From Levilactobacillus brevis ATCC 14869 = DSM 20054 (lineage in GTDB: Bacteria; Bacillota; Bacilli; Lactobacillales; Lactobacillaceae): a stretch of 64,000 bases of DNA. Both the position numbers and the translations under genes were made by a program. The stretch spans positions 330,718 through 394,717 of the forward strand of contig NZ_AZCP01000004.1 in the NCBI RefSeq assembly GCF_001433855.1, in the 5' to 3' direction. Positions 16,723-25,477 of the stretch are shown in pieces. Below the pieces are notes generated by a model. It saw only the letters and a list, made by a program, of their open reading frames with translations. It was not told where the DNA came from and searched no databases. Numbering within the stretch: the stretch's first letter is position 1; every line of letters starts with the position of its first letter.

Positions 16723-18531
16723 ATGGGAAAATTACAGGAATACAAACGATTTTGGTTTGTGGTGAGTCTAGGTGTGATCGCTTTAGGCCTGCAGTTTTTG
16801 GCACACCAAGCAGGGCTGGCACAATTATTAGTCAGTGCCCTTGGCATTTGTTTAGCCCTGCTTATGTTTGTGGACATGGTGAAGACTTTACGCTCTGGCA
16901 AATTCGGTGTGGATCTGTTGGCGATTACCGCCGTTGTGGCAACTTTAGCCGTGGGTGAGTATTGGGCAGCGTTAATCGTCTTACTCATGTTGACGGGGGG
17001 CGACGCGCTAGAAGACTTTGCGGCGCAGCGAGCCAATAGTGAGCTACAAACGCTACTTGACCAATCGCCGCAGACGGCCCACGTGGTTGATGGCGAGACA
17101 GTTACGGATGTTGCGGTCAATACAGTTACGGTGGGCGCCCGACTGCTGGTCAAGCCCGGCGAGGTCATGCCTGTTGATGGGACGTTGATTACGGGGCCGA
17201 CGACAGTTAATGAGGCGTCACTGACGGGTGAAGCACGGCCCATTGAAAAAGCAATTGGCGATACGGTCATGTCTGGGAGCATCAATGGTGAAGCGGCGGT
17301 GTATCTCCGCGCAGATCAGACCGCTGAGAATAGTCAGTATCAAAATATCGTTCGCTTGGTAAAGCAAGCAGAAGCGCAGCCGGCCAAGTTTGTACGAATG
17401 GCGGATCGCTACGCTGTACCGTTTACGATTCTGGCTTACATCATTGTGGGGATTGCCTGGGCAATTTCACAGACGCCGGTCCGGTTTGCTGAGGTTTTAG
17501 TCGTGGCATCACCGTGTCCGTTAATTCTCGCAGCCCCGATTGCATTAATTTCGGGGATGAGTCGGGCGAGTCGCAACGGGATCATTGTCAAAACTGGGAC
17601 GACATTGGAAAAATTAGCACAGGTCAAAACGGTGGCTTTTGATAAAACGGGAACGATTACGCAGGGAAAATTAGTGGTGGATCAGGTGGTACCGCAAGGG
17701 GCGCAGTCGGCCGATCGGCTGTTACAACTGGCAGCCAGCGCGGAACAGCATTCTAGCCACGTTTTGGCCCAGTCGTTAGTTGCTGCTAATCGATTACCAT
17801 TGTTAACGGCAACCGATGTGACGGAAACGACGGCGCAAGGGGTAGTGGCGACTATCAACGGCCAGCAGGTTCGTGCAGGTAAAGCGGCATTTGTCACGTC
17901 AGAGTCGATCACCAAACCGGATCAAACGGCTGTTTATGTGGCGGTCGATGACGTCTATCAGGGATACGTCAGCTTCAATGATCGCGTACGACCAGAAGCA
18001 GCTACAACTATGACGCGACTACGCCAAGCGGGAGTCGCGCACTTGATGATGATTTCTGGGGATCGTCGGCCAATTGCAGAACAAATTGCCCAAGAGGTGG
18101 GGTTAGACCAAGTTCACGCGGAATGTTTGCCCGCCGGTAAGATTGCAGTATTGGATCAGCTAGCTGCGAACCAACGGCCGGTAGCGATGGTCGGTGACGG
18201 GATTAATGATGCACCATCTTTGGCAACCGCCGATGTTGGGATCGCAATGGGGGCCCATGGGGCAACGGCTGCCAGTGAATCAGCTGATGCCGTGGTGCTC
18301 AAGGATGACCTCACGCGAGTCAGTACGGCGCGAGTCATTGCGCAAGACACCATGCGGGTCGCCCGGCAGTCCGTATTGATTGGGATTTTTATTTGTACCG
18401 GCTTAATGCTGATTGCCACGACTGGGATTATTCCAGCCATTGTTGGCGCGGTCTTCCAAGAAGTGGTCGACACTGTGACAATCCTATACGCGTTACGGGC
18501 CCGGTCAGATCGGACTTCGTTAGAGAACTAA
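16723..18531 (+). CDS. Heavy-metal P1B-type ATPase, PfeT/CoaT-like exporter
   Basis: 602-residue metal-exporting P-type ATPase in the cell membrane. It has TGEA (about 168), SPCPL in the metal-site helix (Cys265), phosphorylated DKTGT (Asp307) and GDGIND (about 491). There is no N-terminal CxxC metal domain, and the site is SPC rather than CPC; both point to the P1B-4 group that exports Fe(II), Co or Zn. The last helix reads FQEVVDTVTI instead of the HEGxT motif of that group, so metal specificity is uncertain. I start at ATG 16723, seven bases after GGGGG. The promoter carries a PerR-like box. Confidence 0.85.
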   Translation: MGKLQEYKRFWFVVSLGVIALGLQFLAHQAGLAQLLVSALGICLALLMFVDMVKTLRSGKFGVDLLAITAVVATLAVGEYWAALIVLLMLTGGDALEDFAAQRANSELQTLLDQSPQTAHVVDGETVTDVAVNTVTVGARLLVKPGEVMPVDGTLITGPTTVNEASLTGEARPIEKAIGDTVMSGSINGEAAVYLRADQTAENSQYQNIVRLVKQAEAQPAKFVRMADRYAVPFTILAYIIVGIAWAISQTPVRFAEVLVVASPCPLILAAPIALISGMSRASRNGIIVKTGTTLEKLAQVKTVAFDKTGTITQGKLVVDQVVPQGAQSADRLLQLAASAEQHSSHVLAQSLVAANRLPLLTATDVTETTAQGVVATINGQQVRAGKAAFVTSESITKPDQTAVYVAVDDVYQGYVSFNDRVRPEAATTMTRLRQAGVAHLMMISGDRRPIAEQIAQEVGLDQVHAECLPAGKIAVLDQLAANQRPVAMVGDGINDAPSLATADVGIAMGAHGATAASESADAVVLKDDLTRVSTARVIAQDTMRVARQSVLIGIFICTGLMLIATTGIIPAIVGAVFQEVVDTVTILYALRARSDRTSLEN

Positions 18532-18532
18532 T

Positions 18533-18582
18533 AAAAGGTACGGATACTGCTGGATTTGTCTGGCAAGTATTCGTACCTTTTT
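18533..18582. terminator. Bidirectional terminator
   Basis: AAAAGGTACG / CGTACCTTTTT with ATACT/AGTAT inside, between the convergent ATPase and TVP38-type genes. Confidence 0.85.
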
Positions 18583-18595
18583 GACGTCAGGGCCA

Positions 18596-19279
18596 CTAGT
18601 CAGCCTGTGCTTTGCGCCGTTGATCGCGGCGAATAATTTCATACAATCCCACTAATAAAAGGACTAAGACCACGGCTAAGATAACGGTTTTGATGTTACC
18701 AGATAACAGTTCATCGCCACCAAAGGCGTAGAGAAATGATACGGGCAGAGACCCCATTACAATACAGCTAAAAGTGGTGGCAAACGACGGTCGTAATTCT
18801 AGCGCCGTGTAGTTGACCAGTACGGTCGGTAACATCGGAATAGCATAGCCAATGCTTAGCCCTAACCGCGGATGGCGCATAGTCTTTAACTTGTCAGTGA
18901 GGTATTGAAAGCGACTGGGTTTCGAGCGTTTGGGAAACTGGCTCATGAGGTAAATGGCCAGCAGGTTGCCCAGTGTAATACCAGTTAGGTTAATCACGAA
19001 CCCGGGCCAGCGACCAAAGAAGATACCAGATAAGATAGCAATTGCTGAAATTGGCACCCCAGGGATGGCTGAACCAATGGCAATAGCCGCAACGAGGATA
19101 ATGGCGTTATGTCGTCCCTGATGGCGCAACTGATTAATTAAAACGGCGCGATCCCGATTGAAGTGGGTTGCTAGAATCGTGGTACCAGTCGTGCGGTAGT
19201 CAATCCATAACCAACTTAGCAAGGCAACCAATCCCACGATGCCCAGACCAATCAGCCAGTATTTATATCGATTTGTCAT
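18596..19279 (-). CDS. TVP38/TMEM64 (VTT domain) membrane protein
   Basis: 227-residue integral membrane protein. An N-terminal helix (about 9-27) is followed by the VTT core with its signature IPGVPISAIAILSGIFFG, then GxxLGNLLAIYLM. A C-terminal helix and a basic tail end the protein. An AAGGAG ribosome site precedes the ATG. DedA/VTT proteins are linked to phospholipid scrambling and membrane homeostasis; the specific role here is unknown. It lies between metal-handling genes but on the other strand. Confidence 0.85.
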   Translation of the reverse strand: MTNRYKYWLIGLGIVGLVALLSWLWIDYRTTGTTILATHFNRDRAVLINQLRHQGRHNAIILVAAIAIGSAIPGVPISAIAILSGIFFGRWPGFVINLTGITLGNLLAIYLMSQFPKRSKPSRFQYLTDKLKTMRHPRLGLSIGYAIPMLPTVLVNYTALELRPSFATTFSCIVMGSLPVSFLYAFGGDELLSGNIKTVILAVVLVLLLVGLYEIIRRDQRRKAQAD

Positions 19280-19347
19280 GAGCGGTGCTCCTTTGCCATT
19301 AGATACTCTTAACTTACCATAAATCTACGAGAAAGAGAACGAACAGA

Positions 19348-19377
19348 TTGAGTAATCGCCGGTTCGGGGAGTATGAT
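19348..19377 (+). promoter_or_regulatory. Promoter of the multicopper oxidase gene
   Basis: TTGAGT (19348-19353) and TATGAT (19372-19377), spacer 18. Confidence 0.5.
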
Positions 19378-19418
19378 GAAAGGGTAACAAGAAATCTGAT
19401 CGTAGGGGAGCCAGAAAA

Positions 19419-20954
19419 ATGACAAAATCACTTAATACCGATTATTTTTTTGATGAAGCGGCCTATAACACCCATGATGGTGGGTATGTGCCGCTGGCAG
19501 AACCGAAGACACCACAACAAGCCTTACGGATTCCGCCGTTATTGAAGCCAGATAAAGAAACCGCGACGGATACCTACTATACGGTCGAGGCCCAAGCTGG
19601 TGAAACCCAACTGTTACCCGGTAAGAAGACCAAGACGTGGGGCTATAACACCAGTCTACTGGGGCAAACATTGGTTTTTGCGCAGGGTAAAACGATGCAT
19701 ATTGATTTGAAGAATAGCTTACCAGAACTGACGACATTTCACTGGCACGGTTTAAATGTCCCCGGGCCATATACGGACGGTGGCTGTCATGCACCGGTCT
19801 ATCCGGGACAGACGCGGCACATTGATTTTAAAGTGGACCAACCGGCAGCAACCTTATGGTTACACGCGCACCCGTGTCCATCAACGGCGGAACAGGTCTG
19901 GAAGGGGCTTGCGGCCTTAGCCTTAGTAACCGATGATCACGAGGCACAGTTGCCATTGCCACATACTTATGGCGTTGATGACGTTCCACTGATTTTACAG
20001 GATCGGCGGTTCCATGAAGATAATCAGTGGGACTATGAAGCGGATTATGATCCCGACGGTGTTCAGGGCCCGACACCACTGATTAATGGGACAGTTAACC
20101 CGTACTTTGACGTGACAACCCAACGGCTGCGCTTACGGTTATTAGATGGCGCTAATCGGCGGGAATGGCGGTTGCATTTTAGTCAGGATCTGCCGTTTAC
20201 CCAGGTTGCTTCGGATGGCGGTTTGCTGCCAGAACCGGTGGCCTTTACACATTTGATGTTGACTTGTGCTGAACGTGCTGAAATTATTGTTGATTTTGGT
20301 GACGTGACACCGGGAGAGACCGTCACGCTGTATAGTGACGACGTGCCGTTGGTTCGTTTCCGAGTTCATGAATTTACGCCAGATACGGCTGTGCTCCCAG
20401 AACATTTGGTTGAGATACCAAATCCGGACGTGACACCGGATATGCCGATTCGTAAAGTGGTGATGTCCGGCATGGATGAGACGGTCATGATGGACGGCAA
20501 AAAGTTTGGCATGCAACGGATCGATGCCAAACAGCAGGTTGGTAATGTTGAACTGTGGGATGTTACCAATACGAATGATATGGACGGCGGCATGGTGCAT
20601 CCGTTCCATATGCATGGTACGCAGTTCTTAGTAGTCTCACGTAACGGGCACGCCCCATATCCGAATGAACACGGTTTTAAGGATACAGTTGGTGTTAACC
20701 CTGGGGAGACCGTGCGGTTAAAGGTTTGGTTTGACCACACAGGGGTCTACATGTATCATTGTCACATCATCGAACACGAAGATGGCGGCATGATGGCTCA
20801 AATTGAGGTCTTTGATCCGCAACACCCACAAACCTATAAATTAATGGATATGGAGACCCTGATGAAGGCCGTGGCTGAAGAACGCGGTATTGCCGTCAAA
20901 GATTTACATTTGGCGGGGATGAGTTCCTATGAGAAGATGGGGATGGAGATGTAG
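19419..20954 (+). CDS. Multicopper oxidase
   Basis: 511-residue three-cupredoxin oxidase of the CotA/bilirubin-oxidase type. All copper-binding blocks are present: HWHG (from His108), HAH (from His149), HPFHMHG (from His394) and HCHIIEHEDGGMM (from His447), including the type-1 Cys448 and a likely axial Met. It couples oxidation of Cu(I), Mn(II) or phenolics to reduction of oxygen to water. No Sec or Tat signal peptide is visible, so it is probably cytoplasmic. AGGGGAG precedes the ATG. The neighbouring ArsR/CadD and P1B ATPase genes suggest metal detoxification. Confidence 0.93.
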   Translation: MTKSLNTDYFFDEAAYNTHDGGYVPLAEPKTPQQALRIPPLLKPDKETATDTYYTVEAQAGETQLLPGKKTKTWGYNTSLLGQTLVFAQGKTMHIDLKNSLPELTTFHWHGLNVPGPYTDGGCHAPVYPGQTRHIDFKVDQPAATLWLHAHPCPSTAEQVWKGLAALALVTDDHEAQLPLPHTYGVDDVPLILQDRRFHEDNQWDYEADYDPDGVQGPTPLINGTVNPYFDVTTQRLRLRLLDGANRREWRLHFSQDLPFTQVASDGGLLPEPVAFTHLMLTCAERAEIIVDFGDVTPGETVTLYSDDVPLVRFRVHEFTPDTAVLPEHLVEIPNPDVTPDMPIRKVVMSGMDETVMMDGKKFGMQRIDAKQQVGNVELWDVTNTNDMDGGMVHPFHMHGTQFLVVSRNGHAPYPNEHGFKDTVGVNPGETVRLKVWFDHTGVYMYHCHIIEHEDGGMMAQIEVFDPQHPQTYKLMDMETLMKAVAEERGIAVKDLHLAGMSSYEKMGMEM

Positions 20955-20961
20955 TCGGTAG

Positions 20962-21000
20962 AATGAAAAGGCAATCACATTATGTGGTTGCCTTTTCATT
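20962..21000. terminator. Bidirectional terminator
   Basis: AATGAAAAGGCAA / TTGCCTTTTCATT with CACA/TGTG inside. It overlaps the stop of the convergent ArsR gene. Confidence 0.8.
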
Positions 21001-21337
21001 ATTCACCATGCTTTTTCCCCCGCAAAACATGATCCACGTGGGCAAGGGTTTCGTTAACAATATCTAAAATATGGGGGTCATCGAGCTCATAGAAATTTTG
21101 TTTACCAATACGTTGGGCGGTGACCAGTTGTTCTTTCTTCAGGAGAGCCAGTTGATGAGATACAACCGACTGTTCGACCTGTAAGTACTGACCCAGTTCA
21201 CTCACGTTGAGTGATCGCTGTTCCAATAGGTAAAGAATTTGCAGTCGCGTGGGATTGCTTAGAAGTTTGAAAATAGCTTGTGCTGCAGCCAATTTGGGCG
21301 CTTGAATGGTAGTGACGGGTTCTTCAGTAGACGACAT
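20999..21337 (-). CDS. ArsR/SmtB family metal sensor, CzrA-like
   Basis: 112-residue winged-helix repressor. The DNA-reading helix ([15 protein letters not shown]) is typical. Helix alpha-5 carries Asp87-x-His89-x10-His100-x2-His103, the Zn/Co-binding pattern of CzrA and SmtB. There is no alpha-3 CxC site, so it should sense Zn or Co rather than Cd/Pb through thiolates. It is divergent from a CadD-type exporter across 71 bases rich in CATATG/AACATAT repeats. It very likely represses both genes and is released by metal. Confidence 0.9.
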   Translation of the reverse strand: MSSTEEPVTTIQAPKLAAAQAIFKLLSNPTRLQILYLLEQRSLNVSELGQYLQVEQSVVSHQLALLKKEQLVTAQRIGKQNFYELDDPHILDIVNETLAHVDHVLRGKKHGE

Positions 21338-21356
21338 TTAAATAGGTTGCTCCTTT

Positions 21357-21394
21357 CATATGAATATGATAACATATGTTAAAAATAACATATT
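21357..21394. promoter_or_regulatory. Candidate ArsR operator region
   Basis: AT-rich stretch with repeated inverted elements: CATATG at 21357, the palindrome AACATATGTT (21371-21380) and AACATATT (21387-21394). TATGAT at 21365-21370 could be the exporter's -10. Confidence 0.5.
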
Positions 21395-21408
21395 GGAGAT
21401 GACCGACC

Positions 21409-22014
21409 ATGTTACAACCAATTTTAACCGGAGTGACGGCTTACATCTCAACCGGATTAGATTACCTTGTTATTCTAATGATAATTTTCAGCCGCGTAAA
21501 GCCTCAAGATCGCTGGCTCGTGTTAATTGGTGACTTTATCGGTACATTGATTCTGGTTGGGAGCTCTCTGGCCTTGGCCTTCTTCTTAGGTTTTGTACCA
21601 ACCCCTTGGGTTCTTGGATTATTAGGCCTAATTCCCATCTATTTAGGCATCAAATTGGGACTTCAAGGCGATGACGATGATGTGGCCGCGGTTGAACGCC
21701 GGGTCAGTCAGCCCCGGGGATTGATTGCGAATGTCGTGCTGATTACCGTTGCTACGTGTGGCGCCGACAATATTGGGATCTACGTGCCCCTATTTACCAC
21801 TGTTGCGACTAGTAAGATTCCATTAATTTTAATCACGTTTGCCGGCATGGTCGTTGTGTTTTGGGAACTGGGATTTCGACTGGCGACATTGCCAGTGATT
21901 GCTGGCGTGTTAGAGAAGTGGGGGCGTCATCTGACCGTCGTGGTTTATATTCTGCTTGGCGGGTATATTTTGTGGGACAACGGGACGATTCACCAACTAT
22001 TGCGTTGGCTATAG
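21409..22014 (+). CDS. CadD-family heavy-metal (cadmium/zinc) transporter
   Basis: 201-residue membrane protein with about six helices, of the CadD cadmium-resistance family. It has VTAYISTGLDYLVIL in the first helix and CGADNIGIYVPLF in the central region, the most conserved part. The aspartate-rich DDDD loop (about residues 86-89) lies before the fourth helix. It is divergent from the CzrA-like sensor, which should control it. Family members confer cadmium and sometimes zinc resistance; the sensor type here favours Zn/Co as inducer. Confidence 0.88.
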   Translation: MLQPILTGVTAYISTGLDYLVILMIIFSRVKPQDRWLVLIGDFIGTLILVGSSLALAFFLGFVPTPWVLGLLGLIPIYLGIKLGLQGDDDDVAAVERRVSQPRGLIANVVLITVATCGADNIGIYVPLFTTVATSKIPLILITFAGMVVVFWELGFRLATLPVIAGVLEKWGRHLTVVVYILLGGYILWDNGTIHQLLRWL

Positions 22015-22017
22015 ACG

Positions 22018-22064
22018 TAAAAAACCAGTATCACAGCCATGAACCGGCTGGATACTGGTTTTTG
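22018..22064. terminator. Bidirectional terminator
   Basis: AAAAACCAGTATC / GATACTGGTTTTT with AGCC/GGCT inside, between the convergent CadD and YeiH genes. Confidence 0.85.
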
Positions 22065-22077
22065 TATGAATCACGAT

Positions 22078-23109
22078 TTAAAAGAATAGCTTGCTGGCAA
22101 TGGTGACCCCAGCTAGTAAGACCACGGACGATAAGGTTGCGGCTAGAAAGGCGTTGCCCCCCCGTTGGAAGATAACGCGGAAATTCACGCTCATACCAAG
22201 AGCGGCCATTGCCATCCCCAAGAAGATGTAGGCAAGTTTAACCAGACCAGCCAACGTGGTGGCTCCTAAGGGGACCCAGGTGCCAATGATACTGGTTAAT
22301 AGGAAACCGGCCATAAACCAGGGAATTGGTAATTTGGTTGGACCATCGTTTGTGGTTGTTGTGGCGGTTTGTCTTTGGTACCACCAGCCAATGATCAAGG
22401 CAGCCGGAGCCAATAAGAGTACTCGTGATAACTTGGTAATAATCGCGGTGTCCAGACTCACAGGGCCCCCAGCACTACCTGCGGCAACGGCGTGGGCAAT
22501 TTCATGCAGTGAGCCACCCGTCATGACGCCGAATTGAACGGCAGTCAGGTGCAATAGAGGTTTCAACCCGATTTCAATTAGGGTAAAGACAGTTCCTAAA
22601 ATCGCTACGATGGCAACGGCCAAGACTTCGTTTTCCCTTTGTCGTTCAGCTTGATCGGCAGGGACTTTAATCTGTGGAGAGACGCCCATGACGGCGGCGG
22701 CACCACAGATGCTCGTACCCGTAGCGGTTAGAATAGCTAGTTCTCGGTCGACCCCAAGCTTACGACTCAAGTTATACGTCAAGAAGACCATCCCAGTAAC
22801 GACGACGGCAGCCAGCGTGATGGTTTTGACCCCCGCTTGGGCCAATTGCAGAAGATTTAACTTGAAACCTAAAAGAATAATACCTAATCGTAAAAATTTA
22901 TTGCTAATGAATCCAATGCCATCCCGGTTGACGGCAACCATCCGGGGTGCGAGTTGGCAAGCCATCCCTAATAATAAGGCGATGACCAAGGCACCAACTA
23001 AGTTCAAATAGGGCAATTGGGCCAGTTCGCTACCGGCTACCGCACAAATTAACGTAATGACAGCCGCTCCCCAGAAGCTGCGGGTTACTAGGGTATTGCG
23101 AATATCCAT
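22078..23109 (-). CDS. YeiH family putative sulfate/sulfite exporter (UPF0324)
   Basis: 343-residue membrane protein with about ten helices of the YeiH/YtsL family. Conserved stretches are IGFISNKFLRLGIILLGFKL, ATGTSICGAAAVMG and GGSLHEIAHAVAA. AGGAGGAAATTGAT precedes the ATG. It is divergent from a LysR regulator, the arrangement known for E. coli yeiE-yeiH. The transported anion is assigned by family and not proven. A TATAAT -10 box on this strand lies at 23157-23162. Confidence 0.88.
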   Translation of the reverse strand: MDIRNTLVTRSFWGAAVITLICAVAGSELAQLPYLNLVGALVIALLLGMACQLAPRMVAVNRDGIGFISNKFLRLGIILLGFKLNLLQLAQAGVKTITLAAVVVTGMVFLTYNLSRKLGVDRELAILTATGTSICGAAAVMGVSPQIKVPADQAERQRENEVLAVAIVAILGTVFTLIEIGLKPLLHLTAVQFGVMTGGSLHEIAHAVAAGSAGGPVSLDTAIITKLSRVLLLAPAALIIGWWYQRQTATTTTNDGPTKLPIPWFMAGFLLTSIIGTWVPLGATTLAGLVKLAYIFLGMAMAALGMSVNFRVIFQRGGNAFLAATLSSVVLLAGVTIASKLFF

Positions 23110-23176
23110 ATCAATTTCCTCCTCTATGATTGATAACTTTAGTTTACCGGAAGTCGATTATAAGATAAAATTGGGA

Positions 23177-23192
23177 TATTTAATGACGATAT
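23177..23192. promoter_or_regulatory. Possible LysR binding site
   Basis: AT-rich dyad within TTTAATGACGATATAAA in the divergent yeiH/LysR gap, fitting the T-N11-A pattern. Weak evidence. Confidence 0.3.
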
Positions 23193-23218
23193 AAATTTTA
23201 CTTATGAGGAGCGATGAT

Positions 23219-24106
23219 ATGCTAGATAAACGATACGAAACCCTGTTGGTTTTAGTGCAAACAAAGTCCTATACCCAGACGGCCCAACGGCTCTTTATTA
23301 CTCAGCCGGCAGTGTCTCAACAGATTAAGAGTTTGGAAATGGAGCTGAACGTGAAACTGGTTCGGTATCAACGACCACGGCTGACCATCACGCCAGCGGG
23401 TCAAGAATTGGCAGCCTTTGTGCAGCGGATTCAAGTGCAGGCCAATAAGGTGGTCACGGCCTTACAGCACCCTCAGGTGACGCGGCAAGTGATTTTTAGC
23501 ACGACACTGTCCTTGAGCGAATTCTTAGCGCCCCAGTTGATTCAAGCGATTCAGGCTACCCAGCAATTTCGCGACATTCAATGCCGGGTGACTAACACGC
23601 AAGCCGCCTTGACCGCGATTGATCGCGGAACCAGCGACTTTGCTTTGATCGAAGGCAATTTTGACAAGACGCGATATGATTATCAGATAGTTCGTGAGGA
23701 ACCATTTGTTGCCGTGGTGGCCGCCAATCATCCACTGGCGCAGCAGGCACAAGTTAGTTGGGCGGACTTGACGGCTTATCCATTATTGCTGCGGGAATTG
23801 GGATCTGGTAGTCGAGAGATTCTGACCAATCTGGCTCAGGCAGCCAATGTAACGCTAGCGGAGTTTTCGCAGACGGTGACGATTAATAATCTGGCGGCAA
23901 TTCGGCAGTTGTTGTTGCGGGGAGCAGGGATTAGTTTTGTTTATCGGTCGGTTGTGGCGAGTGAATTAACGACTGGAAAGTTAGTGACATTACGGTTACC
24001 AGCGGGGGAATTGCTCCATGAATTGGCGGTGGTATATGCGCGCGATAGCTTTTTTGCTGCGGATTATCAGCGCTGGACACAAGCTTTACGACAACCTGGT
24101 AATTAA
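23219..24106 (+). CDS. LysR family regulator, YeiE/CysL-like
   Basis: 295-residue LTTR with an N-terminal winged helix (RYETLLVLVQTKSYTQTAQR, then TQPAVSQQIKSLE) and two effector-binding lobes from about residue 85. I start at ATG 23219, seven bases after AGGAG. An in-frame ATG at 23204 overlaps that site. It is divergent from the YeiH exporter, so control of that gene, probably in response to a sulfur compound, is expected from family precedent. Confidence 0.9.
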   Translation: MLDKRYETLLVLVQTKSYTQTAQRLFITQPAVSQQIKSLEMELNVKLVRYQRPRLTITPAGQELAAFVQRIQVQANKVVTALQHPQVTRQVIFSTTLSLSEFLAPQLIQAIQATQQFRDIQCRVTNTQAALTAIDRGTSDFALIEGNFDKTRYDYQIVREEPFVAVVAANHPLAQQAQVSWADLTAYPLLLRELGSGSREILTNLAQAANVTLAEFSQTVTINNLAAIRQLLLRGAGISFVYRSVVASELTTGKLVTLRLPAGELLHELAVVYARDSFFAADYQRWTQALRQPGN

Positions 24107-24201
24107 GTCGCTTAAAAGATGAGCTTAACAGTGGACAAACCCGGTTCTTTGTTGGTAGCATGAGACTATTGTCGAAAAATATGGAGAAGGGGTGAACCGT
24201 T

Positions 24202-25392
24202 GTGACACGCAAAACAAAACGGGCCATTTTTATTTTAATTTTTAGTGAATTTCTAGTCTGCTTGGGAATTAGTTTAGTGATTCCGGTCATGCCGTTTTTA
24301 AAAACAGAACTGCATTTGTCGGCGACTGATATGGGGATCATGAATGCCCTGTTTGCGCTGGCACAATTTGTGGCGTCACCCCTCATCGGTCGATTGTCCG
24401 ATAAGATTGGCCGTAAGCCAGTTTTGACGGTGGGGTTACTGTTATATATGGTATCGGAAGTCCTATTCGCACTGACGAACTATCTTTGGGTCTTTGATAT
24501 TTCCCGCCTAATTGGTGGGCTATCAGCCGCCATGGTTGTGCCAACTGCGATGGCGTTAGCGTCAGACATTACAACTAAACGACAACGGGCCAAGGTGATT
24601 GGCTGGCTATCAGCGGCCTTTAGTGGTGGCTTGATTTTGGGCCCCGGTATTGGTGGTATATTAGCTGGTATCAGCTACAAAACCCCATTTTGGGTGGCTG
24701 GGGCCTTAGGCTTATTAAGCGCAATTGTTTTGATTGCGTTACTTCCTAGTGATGCTGAAAATAAGCGGGTAGTAGAAGAACCCGAACAAGCGAAAACGAC
24801 TGCTCACCCAATGAGTCGTGCGTTTTGGACGCTACCCATTATTATTTTATTTACGATGATTTTAGTGTCATCATTTGGCCTACAGGGATTTGAAAGTATT
24901 TACAGCATTTATGTTAACGAAGTCTTTAACTTCAGTCTGAGTAATATTGCCTTAGTATTAACTCTGAATGGATTGATTTCACTATTCTTGCAGGTGGCGT
25001 TGTTCGATACCATGGTCAGCAAGTGGGGTGAGCGGCGGGTGATTCGCCTTTGCTTCTTCCTCGCGGCAATCTGTACCATTTGGATTACGCAGGCCCACAC
25101 GAAGTTAGAAGTAATGGTCGCTACATTGATTATTTTCTCAGCGTTTGACCTCTTACGGCCAGCCATTACCACGCTCTTAACCAAGGCTAGCGAGTCGGAC
25201 CAGGGTTTAATCAACGGCTTGAATATGTCCTTAACGAGCATTGGGAACATTGTGGGACCGATTATGTCCGGCATGTTATTGGATTGGAATACGCACGTTC
25301 CGTATCTGGTCGTGGCTGTCTTCTTGATTGTGTCGTATCTGATGGCCTTTTTACTAAAACAACCGGGCAAGCAGCAGTCGACCGTTAATTGA
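24202..25392 (+). CDS. MFS multidrug efflux transporter, NorA/TetA-like DHA1
   Basis: 396-residue twelve-helix major facilitator. Motif A is intact in the TM2-TM3 loop (GRLSDKIGRKP) and the antiporter motif C is in TM5 (GGLILGPGIGGILAG); both mark drug:proton antiporters. The start is GTG at 24202 after GAAGGGG; no ATG fits. It follows the LysR gene after a 95-base gap with no clear terminator, so partial read-through is possible. The drug range is unknown. Confidence 0.88.
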   Translation: MTRKTKRAIFILIFSEFLVCLGISLVIPVMPFLKTELHLSATDMGIMNALFALAQFVASPLIGRLSDKIGRKPVLTVGLLLYMVSEVLFALTNYLWVFDISRLIGGLSAAMVVPTAMALASDITTKRQRAKVIGWLSAAFSGGLILGPGIGGILAGISYKTPFWVAGALGLLSAIVLIALLPSDAENKRVVEEPEQAKTTAHPMSRAFWTLPIIILFTMILVSSFGLQGFESIYSIYVNEVFNFSLSNIALVLTLNGLISLFLQVALFDTMVSKWGERRVIRLCFFLAAICTIWITQAHTKLEVMVATLIIFSAFDLLRPAITTLLTKASESDQGLINGLNMSLTSIGNIVGPIMSGMLLDWNTHVPYLVVAVFLIVSYLMAFLLKQPGKQQSTVN

Positions 25393-25402
25393 TTGTGATA
25401 GT

Positions 25403-25455
25403 AAAAAACGCGTGTTTTTAGGGATCAATTAGATTCTTAGAAACACGCGTTTTTT
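25403..25455 (+). terminator. Strong terminator of the MFS gene
   Basis: AAAAAACGCGTGTTT / AAACACGCGTTTTTT, a 15-base stem with a long loop. Symmetric, so it could act from both sides. Confidence 0.85.
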
Positions 25456-25477
25456 GAGTTCAACGGGTGTTACGACA

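Noticed and set aside
16704..17285. 193-codon frame antisense to the P1B ATPase
   Set aside because: Ser/Thr/Ala-rich shadow of the opposite coding strand.
20142..20615. 157-codon His-rich frame antisense to the multicopper oxidase
   Set aside because: Its histidines arise from complementing oxidase codons; no ribosome site.
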